Source: an uncultured Nitrososphaerota archaeon (lineage in GTDB: Bacteria > Bacillota > Clostridia > Oscillospirales > Ruminococcaceae). Taken from it: a DNA stretch of 14,280 bases. Position 1 is the stretch's first letter. Each line of letters opens with the position of its first letter. Below the pieces are notes generated by a model. That model had not been told where the DNA came from and searched no databases. It saw only the letters and a program-made list of their open reading frames with translations. Shown piece by piece: positions 6,727-13,505 of the stretch. The stretch spans positions 1-14,280 of the forward strand of contig CAKXAF010000029.1 in the NCBI GenBank assembly GCA_934869045.1. The letters are read 5' to 3'. The position numbers and the translations under genes were made by a program.

Positions 6727-7229
6727 TCCCTTTCCCCCTTCCGCCTCTGATACCGCCGGATCACCGGTTTTTCCAGCCGCCGCTTCAGCCGGAAAAACCA
6801 GCCGCTCTCCAGCTTGTAGGGCTCCACCAGAATCGTATAAACTCCCCCCAGGTTGCCGCTCATCATGTCGGTGAACACCTGATCCCCTATGAGTGCCGCC
6901 TGCTCCGGCCGAAGGGAATACCTTCTGCACGCCCGGGCCACCCCAAAGGGCAGGGGTTTGCACGCCATAGCGACAAAATCCAGCCCCAGCACCCGAGCGA
7001 AGGGCTCCACCCTCTCCCGATTGTTATTGGAAAGAATGGCCAGCTGAACGCCGGCTTCCTGCATCTGTGCAATCCACTCCGGGACTCCTTCCGCCGGAAC
7101 GGGGTTCCCATGAGTGGTCAGGGTGTTATCCACGTCCAGGATAACGGCCCGAATACCGTTTTCCGCAAAAAAAGAAACCGGCAGATCGGTGATATGACGC
7201 ACCATCCGGCGGGGCTGAAGCAGCGGCAT
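6723..7229 (-). CDS. yqeG: YqeG family HAD-IIIA phosphatase
   Basis: The 168-residue protein is a HAD superfamily subclass IIIA phosphatase of the YqeG type. The four HAD motifs are complete: DVDNTLT (D32 nucleophile, D34), LSNN (S67), the lysine K91 in ACKPLP, and GDQVFTD (D116, D121). Relatives in yeast and plants (Gep4/PGP1) dephosphorylate phosphatidylglycerophosphate, so a role in phospholipid synthesis is possible, but the bacterial substrate is not certain. The basic C-terminus (RRYQRRKGERE) could contact membranes. GGAGGG lies upstream of the ATG. The gene opens the four-gene unit ending in aroQ, and its start is only 24 bases after the rpsU terminator. Confidence 0.93.
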   Translation of the reverse strand: MPLLQPRRMVRHITDLPVSFFAENGIRAVILDVDNTLTTHGNPVPAEGVPEWIAQMQEAGVQLAILSNNNRERVEPFARVLGLDFVAMACKPLPFGVARACRRYSLRPEQAALIGDQVFTDMMSGNLGGVYTILVEPYKLESGWFFRLKRRLEKPVIRRYQRRKGERE

Positions 7230-7252
7230 GGAAACCCTCCTTAAAACAAATG

Positions 7253-7280
7253 AAAAAGCGAGCGAAAACCGCTCGCTTTT
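7253..7280 (-). terminator. Intrinsic terminator of rpsU, in the leader of yqeG
   Basis: On the minus strand, AAAAGCGAGCG (7280-7270) pairs with CGCTCGCTTTTT through a short GTTTT loop and ends in a T tract (7257-7253). It is about 70 bases after the rpsU stop. Because the next gene starts at 7229, any yqeG transcript beginning upstream must pass this hairpin. Confidence 0.92.
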
Positions 7281-7326
7281 ATCTACAACGATACGCCGGT
7301 CCCAGGCCAGGCCTGTTCCCGTTAAA

Positions 7327-7344
7327 CGCTGTACACGCTGTACA
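7327..7344. repeat. Tandem 9-base repeat containing two TGTACA palindromes
   Basis: CGCTGTACA occurs twice in direct tandem (7327-7335 and 7336-7344), immediately downstream of the rpsU stop codon. Each copy holds the palindrome TGTACA, with centres 9 bases apart. It may be a small operator or simply replication slippage. Confidence 0.6.
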
Positions 7345-7349
7345 CGTAA

Positions 7350-7526
7350 TTATTTAAATTTACGTTTCCGAGCAGCCTCAGATTTCTTTTTGCGTTTGAC
7401 AGAAGGCTTCTCGTAATGCTCTCTTTTGCGCACTTCAGCGAGCACGCCAGACTTGGCGCAGGAGCGTTTGAAGCGTTTGAGCGCATTGTCCAGAGACTCG
7501 TTGTCTTTGACTCTGATTTCCGACAT
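7350..7526 (-). CDS. rpsU: 30S ribosomal protein S21
   Basis: The 58-residue, strongly basic protein is bacterial S21 (bS21), a small-subunit protein near the anti-Shine-Dalgarno region of 16S rRNA. The typical segments are visible: EIRVKDNESLDNALKRFKRSCAKSG, then REHYEKPSVKRKKKSEAARKRKFK. The start at ATG 7526 is fixed by GGGAGG seven bases upstream and by the family's normal length; an extension to 7598 would cover the leader and is not real. It is a single-gene unit with a consensus promoter (7666-7695), a structured leader of about 130 nt, and a strong terminator. An independently controlled rpsU is notable because S21 can influence which mRNAs are initiated. Confidence 0.96.
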   Translation of the reverse strand: MSEIRVKDNESLDNALKRFKRSCAKSGVLAEVRKREHYEKPSVKRKKKSEAARKRKFK

Positions 7527-7659
7527 TCTATTCCCTCCCTTTGCCAAACGGCAGAGGTCTAAAAGCTGCCTCCGTCCACAGGTTTTCCGCAAAACCAACC
7601 TCTGATCTGCGCGCCAGCGCAGGATTTCGCAGGACCGCAGGACAAAACCAGCATTTGTA
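7527..7659 (-). promoter_or_regulatory. Structured 5' leader of rpsU, candidate cis-regulator
   Basis: Between the predicted start of transcription (near 7659) and the ATG lie about 130 nt with several pairings. CTGCGC (7622-7617) pairs with GCGCAG (7612-7607). CAGAGGT (7604-7598) pairs with ACCTCTG (7558-7552). Nested in that stem, GGTTTT (7596-7591) pairs with AAAACC (7586-7581). Alternatively, CCTCTGCC (7557-7550) can fold onto GGCA (7545-7542) and the GAGG of the Shine-Dalgarno sequence, using the same ACCTCTG bases. The two folds exclude each other, which could turn translation on or off. Function is inferred; no known leader family is recognised. Confidence 0.5.
7628..7643. repeat. Tandem 8-base repeat in the rpsU leader
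   Basis: CGCAGGAC is repeated directly (7628-7635, 7636-7643), with a third partial copy CGCAGGA at 7618-7624. It lies near the 5' end of the rpsU leader and could offer alternative pairing partners for the GCGC hairpin there. Confidence 0.6.
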
Positions 7660-7665
7660 TCTATT

Positions 7666-7695
7666 ATTATATAACAGCACGGGCCAGAATGTCAA
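7666..7695 (-). promoter_or_regulatory. Strong promoter of rpsU
   Basis: Perfect TTGACA (7695-7690) and TATAAT (7671-7666) hexamers on the minus strand are separated by 18 bases. This is a near-ideal housekeeping-sigma promoter, as expected for a ribosomal protein gene. Confidence 0.93.
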
Positions 7696-7755
7696 GGGAT
7701 TTTCGTGACTTTTTCCGTATCCTCGAAAACTTTTCCGCTTTCTTCCGAAAAGCAG

Positions 7756-7791
7756 ATCCGGCGCGGGCAAAAAGAGCTGTCCACGCCGGAT
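7756..7791 (-). terminator. Possible terminator of leuS
   Basis: A perfect 8-base inverted repeat ATCCGGCG/CGCCGGAT (7791-7784 with 7763-7756) lies 7 bases after the leuS stop. The loop is long (20 bases) and contains CTTTTT. The T run after the stem is short and displaced (CTGCTTTTC). The long loop lowers confidence. Confidence 0.5.
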
Positions 7792-7797
7792 AACGGC

Positions 7798-10206
7798 TTA
7801 TTTCACAACGATATTCACCAGCTTCCCCTTGATATAAAGTTCTTTGACCACCGTCTTGCCGGCGATTTCCGCCGCAACGCGGGCGTCCGCCTTTGCCAGC
7901 GCAATGGCGTCGGCGCTTTCGATATCCGCATCAACGGTGAGCTTGGCACGGATCTTGCCGTTGACCTGGGCCACGATTTCAACGGTAGCCTCCTTACACT
8001 TCGCCTCATCCCAGCTCAGCCATTTCTGAGAGGTGATGGGGCCGCCAAAGCCCATAATCTCAAACAGTTCCTCGGTCATATGAGGTGCGAAGGGGTTCAG
8101 GATCACCAGCAGATCCCGGTATTCCTTCCGGGTGATGGCGCCGGTGTCAGTGATGACGTTCAGCAGGCTCATCATTGCCGCAATGGCGGTATTGTATTTG
8201 AGGTTCTCGATATCCTCGGAAACCTTTTTGATGGTCTGGTGGAAGGGGGTCTCCACCTCTTTCCGGTAGCTGTCACCGTCCACCACGATGTCCTGAAGAT
8301 TCCAGATCCGGTCGAGGAACCGCTTGCAGCCCCGGACGGAGTTCATGCTCCAGGGTGCGGACTTCTCAAAATCGCCCATGAACATCTCATAGAGCCGCAT
8401 GGTGTCCGCGCCGAACTCCTTGACGATGTCGTCGGGATTGATGACGTTGCCCCGGGATTTGCTCATCTTCTCGCCGTTCTCGCCCAGGACCATGCCGTGG
8501 CTGGTTCGCTTGGCGTAAGGCTCCTTGCAGGGAACAACGCCCTGATCGTAAAGGAATTTGTGCCAGAACCGGGAGTAGAGCAGATGCAGGGTCGTGTGCT
8601 CCATGCCGCCGTTGTACCAGTCCACGGGGAGCCAGTATTTCAGCGCTTCGGGGGAAGCTAGCTGCTCTTTGTTGTGGGGATCGCAGTAGCGGAGGAAGTA
8701 CCAGGACGAGCCCGCCCACTGGGGCATGGTGTCGGTTTCCCGCTCGGCGGGCCCGCCGCATTTGGGGCAGGTAGTGTGGACAAAGCTGTCAATTTTGGCC
8801 AGAGGGGATTTCCCGTCGTCGGTGGTCTCGTAATTCTCCACATCCGGGAGCTTCAGCGGCAGCTCCTCCTCGGGAATGGCCACGTAGCCGCACTTCTCGC
8901 AGTGAACGATGGGGATCGGCTCGCCCCAGTACCGCTGCCGGGCAAACACCCAGTCCCGAAGCTTATAGTTGACCTTGGGCACGCCCTTGCCGGTCTCCTG
9001 GAGCCACTCCTTGATCTTCTCCTTGGCCTCCTCCACGGAAAGCCCGTCCAAAAAGCCGGAGTTGACCATCACGCCGGTCTCACAGTCGGTAAAGGCCTCC
9101 TTCTCAATGTCGCCGCCCCGGACCACCTCAACCATGGGCAGGCCGAAAGCCTTGGCAAAGGCGTAGTCCCGCGTATCGTGGGCCGGAACCGCCATAATCG
9201 CGCCGGTTCCGTAGCTGACCAGCACATAATCGGAGATGAAAATGGGAATCTGCCGCCCGTTGACGGGGTTGATAGCCATAACCCCCTCCAGCCGCACGCC
9301 GGTCTTGTCCTTGTTGACCTCGGTGCGCTCAAAGTCAGATTTTTTGGCTGCCTCCGCCTGATAGGCACGGATCTGATCCATATTTTCCAGCCGGTCCGCC
9401 CACTTTTCAATGCAGGGGTGCTCCGGGGAAATGACCATGTAGGTGGCCCCAAAGAGGGTGTCGGGCCGGGTGGTGTAGACCTTGAGAATATCGCCGGCGT
9501 CGGTCTCAAAGTTGACCTCCGCGCCGGTGGACCGGCCGATCCAGTTGACCTGGGTCGCCTTGATCCGATCGAAGTAGTTGACGTCGGCCAGGTCGTCGAT
9601 GAGCCGCTGGGCGTATTCGGTGATTTTGAGCATCCACTGGGATTTGACCTTGTGAACGACCTCGCCGCCGCAGCGCTCGCAGACGCCGCCCACGACCTCC
9701 TCATTGGCCAGCACGCACTTGCAGGAGGTGCACCAGTTGACATTCATCTCGCTCTTATAGGCCAGCCCGGCCTTGAAGAGCTTCAAAAAGATCCACTGCG
9801 TCCACTTGTAGTAGTCGGGGTCGGTGGTGTTGATCTCCCGGTCCCAGTCGAAGGAGAGGCCCAGGGACTTGAGCTGTTCCTTGAAGTGGGCGATGTTTTT
9901 CGCCGTCACCGCTGCGGGATGCACGTGGTTTTTGATGGCGAAGTTCTCTGTGGGGAGGCCGAAGGCGTCCCAGCCCATGGGGAACAGCACGTTGTAGCCC
10001 TCCATGCGGCGCTTGCGGGCGACGATGTCAAGGGCGGTGTAGGGCCGGGGATGGCCCACGTGGAGCCCCTGCCCGGAGGGATACGGGAACTCGATCAGCG
10101 CGTAATACTTGGGCTTGGTGTAATCGTCGGAAGCGTGGAAGGTCTTGTGGTCATCCCAGTACTTCTGCCATTTTTTCTCGATTGCCTGAAAATCATAGCT
10201 TTTCAT
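7798..10206 (-). CDS. leuS: Leucyl-tRNA synthetase
   Basis: The 802-residue class Ia synthetase charges tRNA-Leu with leucine. The HIGH signature is HVGH at residues 49-52 and the KMSKS loop is at 580-584. The inserted CP1 editing domain, which hydrolyses mischarged tRNA, shows TTRPDTLFGATY and VPAHDTRDYAFA. Cysteine pairs (CTSC/CERC, CEKC, CPKC) suggest zinc-binding knuckles. The C-terminal domain ends with LYIKGKLVNIVVK. I chose ATG 10206 because AGGAAAGG lies about 10 bases upstream; an in-frame ATG at 10215 abuts that site too closely. The gene is a single-gene unit controlled by a leucine T-box. Length and motif order are normal for the bacterial enzyme. Confidence 0.97.
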   Translation of the reverse strand: MKSYDFQAIEKKWQKYWDDHKTFHASDDYTKPKYYALIEFPYPSGQGLHVGHPRPYTALDIVARKRRMEGYNVLFPMGWDAFGLPTENFAIKNHVHPAAVTAKNIAHFKEQLKSLGLSFDWDREINTTDPDYYKWTQWIFLKLFKAGLAYKSEMNVNWCTSCKCVLANEEVVGGVCERCGGEVVHKVKSQWMLKITEYAQRLIDDLADVNYFDRIKATQVNWIGRSTGAEVNFETDAGDILKVYTTRPDTLFGATYMVISPEHPCIEKWADRLENMDQIRAYQAEAAKKSDFERTEVNKDKTGVRLEGVMAINPVNGRQIPIFISDYVLVSYGTGAIMAVPAHDTRDYAFAKAFGLPMVEVVRGGDIEKEAFTDCETGVMVNSGFLDGLSVEEAKEKIKEWLQETGKGVPKVNYKLRDWVFARQRYWGEPIPIVHCEKCGYVAIPEEELPLKLPDVENYETTDDGKSPLAKIDSFVHTTCPKCGGPAERETDTMPQWAGSSWYFLRYCDPHNKEQLASPEALKYWLPVDWYNGGMEHTTLHLLYSRFWHKFLYDQGVVPCKEPYAKRTSHGMVLGENGEKMSKSRGNVINPDDIVKEFGADTMRLYEMFMGDFEKSAPWSMNSVRGCKRFLDRIWNLQDIVVDGDSYRKEVETPFHQTIKKVSEDIENLKYNTAIAAMMSLLNVITDTGAITRKEYRDLLVILNPFAPHMTEELFEIMGFGGPITSQKWLSWDEAKCKEATVEIVAQVNGKIRAKLTVDADIESADAIALAKADARVAAEIAGKTVVKELYIKGKLVNIVVK

Positions 10207-10234
10207 TGGTTTCATCCTTTCCTGCTGCGGGAAA

Positions 10235-10276
10235 ACAAAAAGCCTCCGTTCCTTGTCAGAGCAAGAAACGGAGGCT
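10235..10276 (-). terminator. T-box attenuator terminator
   Basis: A perfect 10-base-pair stem AGCCTCCGTT/AACGGAGGCT (10276-10267 with 10250-10241) has an inner CTTG/CAAG hairpin. It is followed on the minus strand by TTTTTGTTTT. It begins 5 bases after the T-box sequence and overlaps the region needed for the antiterminator. Confidence 0.93.
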
Positions 10277-10494
10277 GAATTCCGCGGTACCATTCTCGTT
10301 GGCGCAGAGCCCTGGGGCGAATGTTACTCGGTGATAACGGTGGAGAACCCGTCCGGTCCTATTAGCGGCAACGCCGCGTTCAGCCGGATGCTCAAGGGCC
10401 AGCCGTCTTGTCCCGGATACCGCCTCACACCGTCCGGCGGCTCTCTGTAAAGCCAAAAACAAGTCTTTTCCCTGTCGCAGCATTTTCAAATATT
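10235..10494 (-). promoter_or_regulatory. Leucine T-box leader of leuS
   Basis: The minus strand holds the diagnostic T-box sequence AGAATGGTACCGCGG (10296-10282). Its TGGT can pair with the ACCA end of uncharged tRNA; the matched discriminator A fits tRNA-Leu. Upstream is a long Stem I with an AGAGAGCC-type bulge region and a helix CTTGT/ACAAG. In the internal loop next to the CCC strand I read CTG followed by G (10402-10400) as the likely Leu specifier codon. Uncharged tRNA-Leu should stabilise the antiterminator and let transcription enter leuS. Together with the promoter, the leader fills most of the gene-free stretch 10207-10641. Confidence 0.95.
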
Positions 10495-10500
10495 TCTTTT

Positions 10501-10529
10501 ATTATAGCAAAGCCCTATCAAAATGTCAA
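10501..10529 (-). promoter_or_regulatory. Consensus promoter of leuS
   Basis: The minus strand has perfect TTGACA (10529-10524), a 17-base spacer and perfect TATAAT (10506-10501) preceded by TGC, which forms an extended -10. Transcription would start near 10494, immediately before the T-box leader. Confidence 0.95.
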
Positions 10530-10588
10530 GGCCTGATTCCCCATCAAAGTTGTACGGCTCCAATCGAATAAAAGCTGATGAAAGCTCT

Positions 10589-10624
10589 AAAAAGCAGAGC
10601 CGTTCTCCTTGGAACAGCTCCGCT
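10589..10624 (-). terminator. Terminator of the rdgB-rsfS gene unit
   Basis: A 13-base-pair stem (10624-10612 with 10605-10593, two G-U pairs, 6-base loop) is followed by TTTTT on the minus strand. It starts about 18 bases after the rsfS stop and isolates this unit from the leuS promoter 60 bases further on. Confidence 0.93.
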
Positions 10625-10641
10625 TCTTAAAGAACAAAAAC

Positions 10642-10998
10642 TCACTCCTCCAGGAGCCCGGCCAGATCGACTTTCTCACCGTCCGCCCAGAGCCGCTCCA
10701 GATCATAAAAATCCCGGGTATCCTCGTGGAAAATGTGGACGATCACGTCGGTATAATCCAGGATGATCCAGTTCTCACTGTGATACCCTTCCACCCGGTG
10801 GGGCTTCACGCCTTTGAGCCCCATCTGGTAATCCACCTCGTCGGCCAGCATTTTAACCTGAGTGGAGCTGGAGCCGGTGGCAATGACAAAATATTCGCCC
10901 AGAATTGTCAGGTCCCCAATGCGGATAGCGCGGATATCCCGGGCCTTTTTTCCATCCAGCACCTTTACGATGCTTTCCATTAACTCTTTTGCTTCCAT
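10642..10998 (-). CDS. rsfS: Ribosomal silencing factor RsfS
   Basis: The 118-residue protein is RsfS (Iojap/YbeB family). It binds protein uL14 on the large subunit and blocks joining of the 30S subunit when nutrients are short. Family features visible are the N-terminal LDGKKARDIRAIRI strand, the core YFVIATGSSSTQVKMLADEV (about residues 36-55), and the SENWIILDYTDVIVHIFHEDTRDFYDLERLWAD region. Length is normal. GGAGG lies 8 bases upstream of the ATG. It follows the LCP gene by 12 bases, keeping the nadD-yqeK-LCP-rsfS order common in Firmicutes, and is the last gene before a strong terminator. Confidence 0.96.
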   Translation of the reverse strand: MEAKELMESIVKVLDGKKARDIRAIRIGDLTILGEYFVIATGSSSTQVKMLADEVDYQMGLKGVKPHRVEGYHSENWIILDYTDVIVHIFHEDTRDFYDLERLWADGEKVDLAGLLEE

Positions 10999-11010
10999 GC
11001 AGTTCCTCCG

Positions 11011-12072
11011 TTAATTTCCGGACGCACCGGAGCTCGTCCCGCCGCCGATCAGATCGCCGACGGTGGTATCATTATCATCATAGTAATCGGTCGTATTCGC
11101 GATTTCCAAAATATTCAGCTCCTCGGCGGGAACCGGATCGCTGAAGGGCCGGAAATACTCGTTGAGCAGATCCGCCAGCACCTGCTTGTGGACTCCCCAG
11201 ACCGAGAGGTTGTTGGCATACGCCCCCTCGCCGGGAACCATGTGGAAGGCCATATTGGAGGTGTCCAGCTTCAGCACCTGAGGCGCCAGGGTCAATACGT
11301 CGTTGACAGTCAGGTCCGTGGTGACCTCGTTCATCAGCGTCGGCGCCAGGGCCGAGATCTGCCCCATGGAAAGATTTTTAAATTTTTTCACCAGCGCCGA
11401 AAGGAACTCCCGCTGGGCGTTGATGCGCCCGATGTCGCCGCCGCGGCTATGGCGCTCCCGGACGAACTTCTCCGCCTGGGTGCCGTTGAGGGTCTGCACT
11501 CCCGGGCGAATGGTCACGCCTTCCAGGGTGAAGGACTCCTGTACGTTGATCTCCACGCCGCCGATGGCATCGATGGCGTTGACGAATCCGTCCATAGTGA
11601 TGGTCACATAGTGGTCGATGGGAAGCCGGAACCGGTCGTAGATCACCCGAGCCAGATTTTCTACCCCGCCTGCATTGGCATTGCCATAAACGGCGTTGAT
11701 CTTTCCGGTAGGATACTCGCTCCCGATGTAGGTGTCCCGGGGGATCTGAAGAATGTTCAGATTCTGCTCCTCCAGATTGTAGCTGACCACCATGATCACG
11801 TCGGTGAGCTTTGCCCGGCCGGTCCCCTCGGCGTAATCGATACCCGTCACCAGGAAGTTGACCACCTTTTTCTGGTTTTCCTCCTCGGTCTTGTAGTCGT
11901 CGCTGATGCTGGCCGCGTTGCCCTCCTCATCGACCTCGGGAAGCGGCGCCCAGTTTAAAAGCGATACATACCCGATGATCCCCAAGGAGACGCCGATCAG
12001 CACGATCGACAGGGCCAGCAGAATTTTATCCCCCGTACGGAGGCGTGTTTTCGGTGTTTTTTTTGTTGGCAT
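11011..12072 (-). CDS. LCP (LytR-CpsA-Psr) family wall-polymer ligase
   Basis: The 353-residue membrane-anchored protein has a short basic cytoplasmic N-terminus, one transmembrane helix (about residues 17-38) and an extracellular LCP domain (about 70-245). Family residues are D91 in AKLTDVIM, the IPRDTY motif with R112/D113, NAVYGNA, and FVRERHSRGGDIGRINAQRE with R205, R207, R216 and R221. LCP enzymes move teichoic acids, capsules or other glycopolymers from lipid carriers to peptidoglycan; the polymer here is unknown. The tail after residue about 320 is acidic, then Gly/Ser-rich (GGGTSSGASGN) and probably disordered. The ribosome binding site is weak (CAGGT), suggesting modest or coupled translation from yqeK 30 bases upstream. 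Confidence 0.94.
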   Translation of the reverse strand: MPTKKTPKTRLRTGDKILLALSIVLIGVSLGIIGYVSLLNWAPLPEVDEEGNAASISDDYKTEEENQKKVVNFLVTGIDYAEGTGRAKLTDVIMVVSYNLEEQNLNILQIPRDTYIGSEYPTGKINAVYGNANAGGVENLARVIYDRFRLPIDHYVTITMDGFVNAIDAIGGVEINVQESFTLEGVTIRPGVQTLNGTQAEKFVRERHSRGGDIGRINAQREFLSALVKKFKNLSMGQISALAPTLMNEVTTDLTVNDVLTLAPQVLKLDTSNMAFHMVPGEGAYANNLSVWGVHKQVLADLLNEYFRPFSDPVPAEELNILEIANTTDYYDDNDTTVGDLIGGGTSSGASGN

Positions 12073-12102
12073 TTGATCTACCTGAAACCTTTCCGTCCGC
12101 CG

Positions 12103-12690
12103 TCACAGCACGGGCTCCGGCGTCCGCGCGGCGGCAAGCTGGTTGTAGCATTCCAACGAATCGGGATGCAGAATTTTTCCCTGCCGGAGCATGTCCCCCA
12201 GTATGAACTGGAGGGAGTAGAGCATCGCGCCGTCGGGATCCTCCTCAGACAACCGGCGCACATGGCCGGCATCGGGGAAATCCCGGTCCGCCGAGGTGAG
12301 ATCCGCCAGATAAACCGCTTTCTCCAAAGGCGACATATCCTTCCGCCCGGTGGTGTGGTAGCGAATGGCGTTTAAAACGTCAGGATCCCGGATCCCCAGC
12401 TTGTCCCGGACGAAGAGCATCCCCGCCGGGGCGTGCCACAGCTGCGGCAGCAGCGCGTCTGCATACGAGAAAAGTATATCAGAATTTTGGAGCTTTTGCA
12501 ACAAAATTTTCGGTTCGGTGTTTTTTTCCACATCGTGAAGAAGTCCCGCCAACTCCGCTTTCGCCGGATCCGCGCCGACAATGCGGGCCAAAAATACTGC
12601 CCGCTCCATGACGTTCACGGAGTGACGGAAGCGCTTTGGACTGAGCTTTTGCTGAATCAGAGCCTGATACTCCGGATAACGCGTTGTCAT
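12103..12690 (-). CDS. yqeK: YqeK family HD-domain hydrolase (symmetrical Ap4A hydrolase)
   Basis: The 195-residue protein belongs to the YqeK HD-domain family, whose members split diadenosine tetraphosphate symmetrically into two ADP, removing a stress-related nucleotide. Likely metal ligands are H23 (FRHSVNV), H52/D53 (LLHDVEKN), H86 (LWHAPAG), H112 (YHTTGR) and D130 (YLADLTS), in the expected order. I set the start at ATG 12690 behind a GGGGGGA ribosome binding site; an in-frame ATG at 12741 lacks one and would translate through a hairpin. It normally sits next to nadD; here the two are separated by an unusual 183-base gap. Confidence 0.93.
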   Translation of the reverse strand: MTTRYPEYQALIQQKLSPKRFRHSVNVMERAVFLARIVGADPAKAELAGLLHDVEKNTEPKILLQKLQNSDILFSYADALLPQLWHAPAGMLFVRDKLGIRDPDVLNAIRYHTTGRKDMSPLEKAVYLADLTSADRDFPDAGHVRRLSEEDPDGAMLYSLQFILGDMLRQGKILHPDSLECYNQLAAARTPEPVL

Positions 12691-12873
12691 GAAATCCCCC
12701 CTGCCGCTCCGGCTGGAGCGGCTCAAGAAAATACTGCACATTCCCGGTCCGCCGGGACAGCCTCTCTTACACGCCGTTTTCCATGGCAGAATCTCCGCAG
12801 TCTGTCAATGGATTGCGCGCTGCGGTACCATAGATGCACAAAGCGGACGGGTTCCTCCGAAAGCCTCGTCCGG
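12691..12873 (-). other. Unusually long nadD-yqeK spacer with hairpins
   Basis: Other gaps in this unit are 12-57 bases; this one is 183. It contains two perfect hairpins on the minus strand: TCCCGG-CGGA-CCGGGA (12757-12742) and GCCGCTCC-AGCC-GGAGCGGC (12722-12703). The latter ends 2 bases before the run of G that forms the yqeK ribosome binding site. A 6-base stem CGGACG/CGTCCG directly follows the nadD stop, without a T tract. Only tiny reading frames are present, such as a 5-codon MENGV. I see no gene and no convincing promoter. Confidence 0.5.
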
Positions 12874-13485
12874 CTATTCCTGCGGAGCCGGCAGCGGTTT
12901 TCGATACAGCCCCCGCCTTTCGATATAACGGAGTACCTCCTCCGGCGCCATGCCGGATGCGTCCCTTCCCCGCCGCAGCGTTTCCCGCACCAGCGTTGAG
13001 GACAGCGGCAGAGGTTCGGCGCGGATAACCCGTGCGCCAGGAAGCCCGGCGGCTTTTTTCTCCAAGGCTTCCTCCTCACCGCAGTTCCGGGCAAAGGCCG
13101 CCAAACCCGCCAGCTGGAGAATCTCCCGCCACCGGTACCACTGGTCAAAGGACAGCAGCATGTCCGCCCCCATCAGCAGGGTGAACCGATCCCCGGGAAA
13201 CAGCGCGTGAAGCTTCTCCAGGGTCAGGACGGTATAGCTCTTCCCCTTGGCCCTCAGCTCGATGTCACTGACGAAAGCCTTCGGCATTTCCGCCACCGCC
13301 AGCCGGGCCATCTCCAGCCGGTCCTTTCCCGGCGCAAGATCCTCCGCCCGCTTATGGGGCGGAATATTTGCCGGAATCAGCAGGATCCGGTCAAAGCAAA
13401 GAGCCGCGTCCGCCTCCTGAAGCAGGTGCAGATGGCCGTTGTGGATGGGGTTGAAGGTTCCGCCGAAAATTCCGGTGTGCGCCAT
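12874..13485 (-). CDS. nadD: Nicotinate-nucleotide adenylyltransferase
   Basis: The 203-residue enzyme joins nicotinate mononucleotide and ATP to give deamido-NAD, an essential step shared by de novo and salvage NAD synthesis. The nucleotidyltransferase signature GGTFNPIHNGHLHL spans residues 8-21 (H15, H18), and the second ATP-binding motif SSTLVR is at 162-167. The IPANIPPHK substrate loop (about 37-45) is also present. Length is typical. GGAGGGGAAGG lies upstream of the ATG, and the gene follows yhbY by 20 bases. Co-expression with yqeK is usual in Firmicutes. Confidence 0.97.
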   Translation of the reverse strand: MAHTGIFGGTFNPIHNGHLHLLQEADAALCFDRILLIPANIPPHKRAEDLAPGKDRLEMARLAVAEMPKAFVSDIELRAKGKSYTVLTLEKLHALFPGDRFTLLMGADMLLSFDQWYRWREILQLAGLAAFARNCGEEEALEKKAAGLPGARVIRAEPLPLSSTLVRETLRRGRDASGMAPEEVLRYIERRGLYRKPLPAPQE

Positions 13486-13505
13486 AACGCCTTCCCCTCC
13501 GCCGC

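Noticed and set aside
5869..6963. Longer reading of the TIM-barrel gene starting at 6963
   Set aside because: The added 79 residues are an out-of-frame reading of yqeG. ATG 6726 overlaps the yqeG stop as ATGA and gives the normal family length.
8674..10278. 534-codon open frame on the plus strand
   Set aside because: It is antisense to leuS and rich in Gly, Val and Leu as expected of a GC-rich antisense frame. It also runs through the T-box terminator region.
12780..12815. TTGACA in the nadD-yqeK spacer as an internal promoter
   Set aside because: No TATAAT-like hexamer lies 16-18 bases downstream on the minus strand; the expected position reads CATGGA.
12723..13148. 141-codon minus-strand frame in the nadD-yqeK region
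   Set aside because: Most of it is an out-of-frame reading of nadD. The part in the spacer has no start signal and no recognisable motif.
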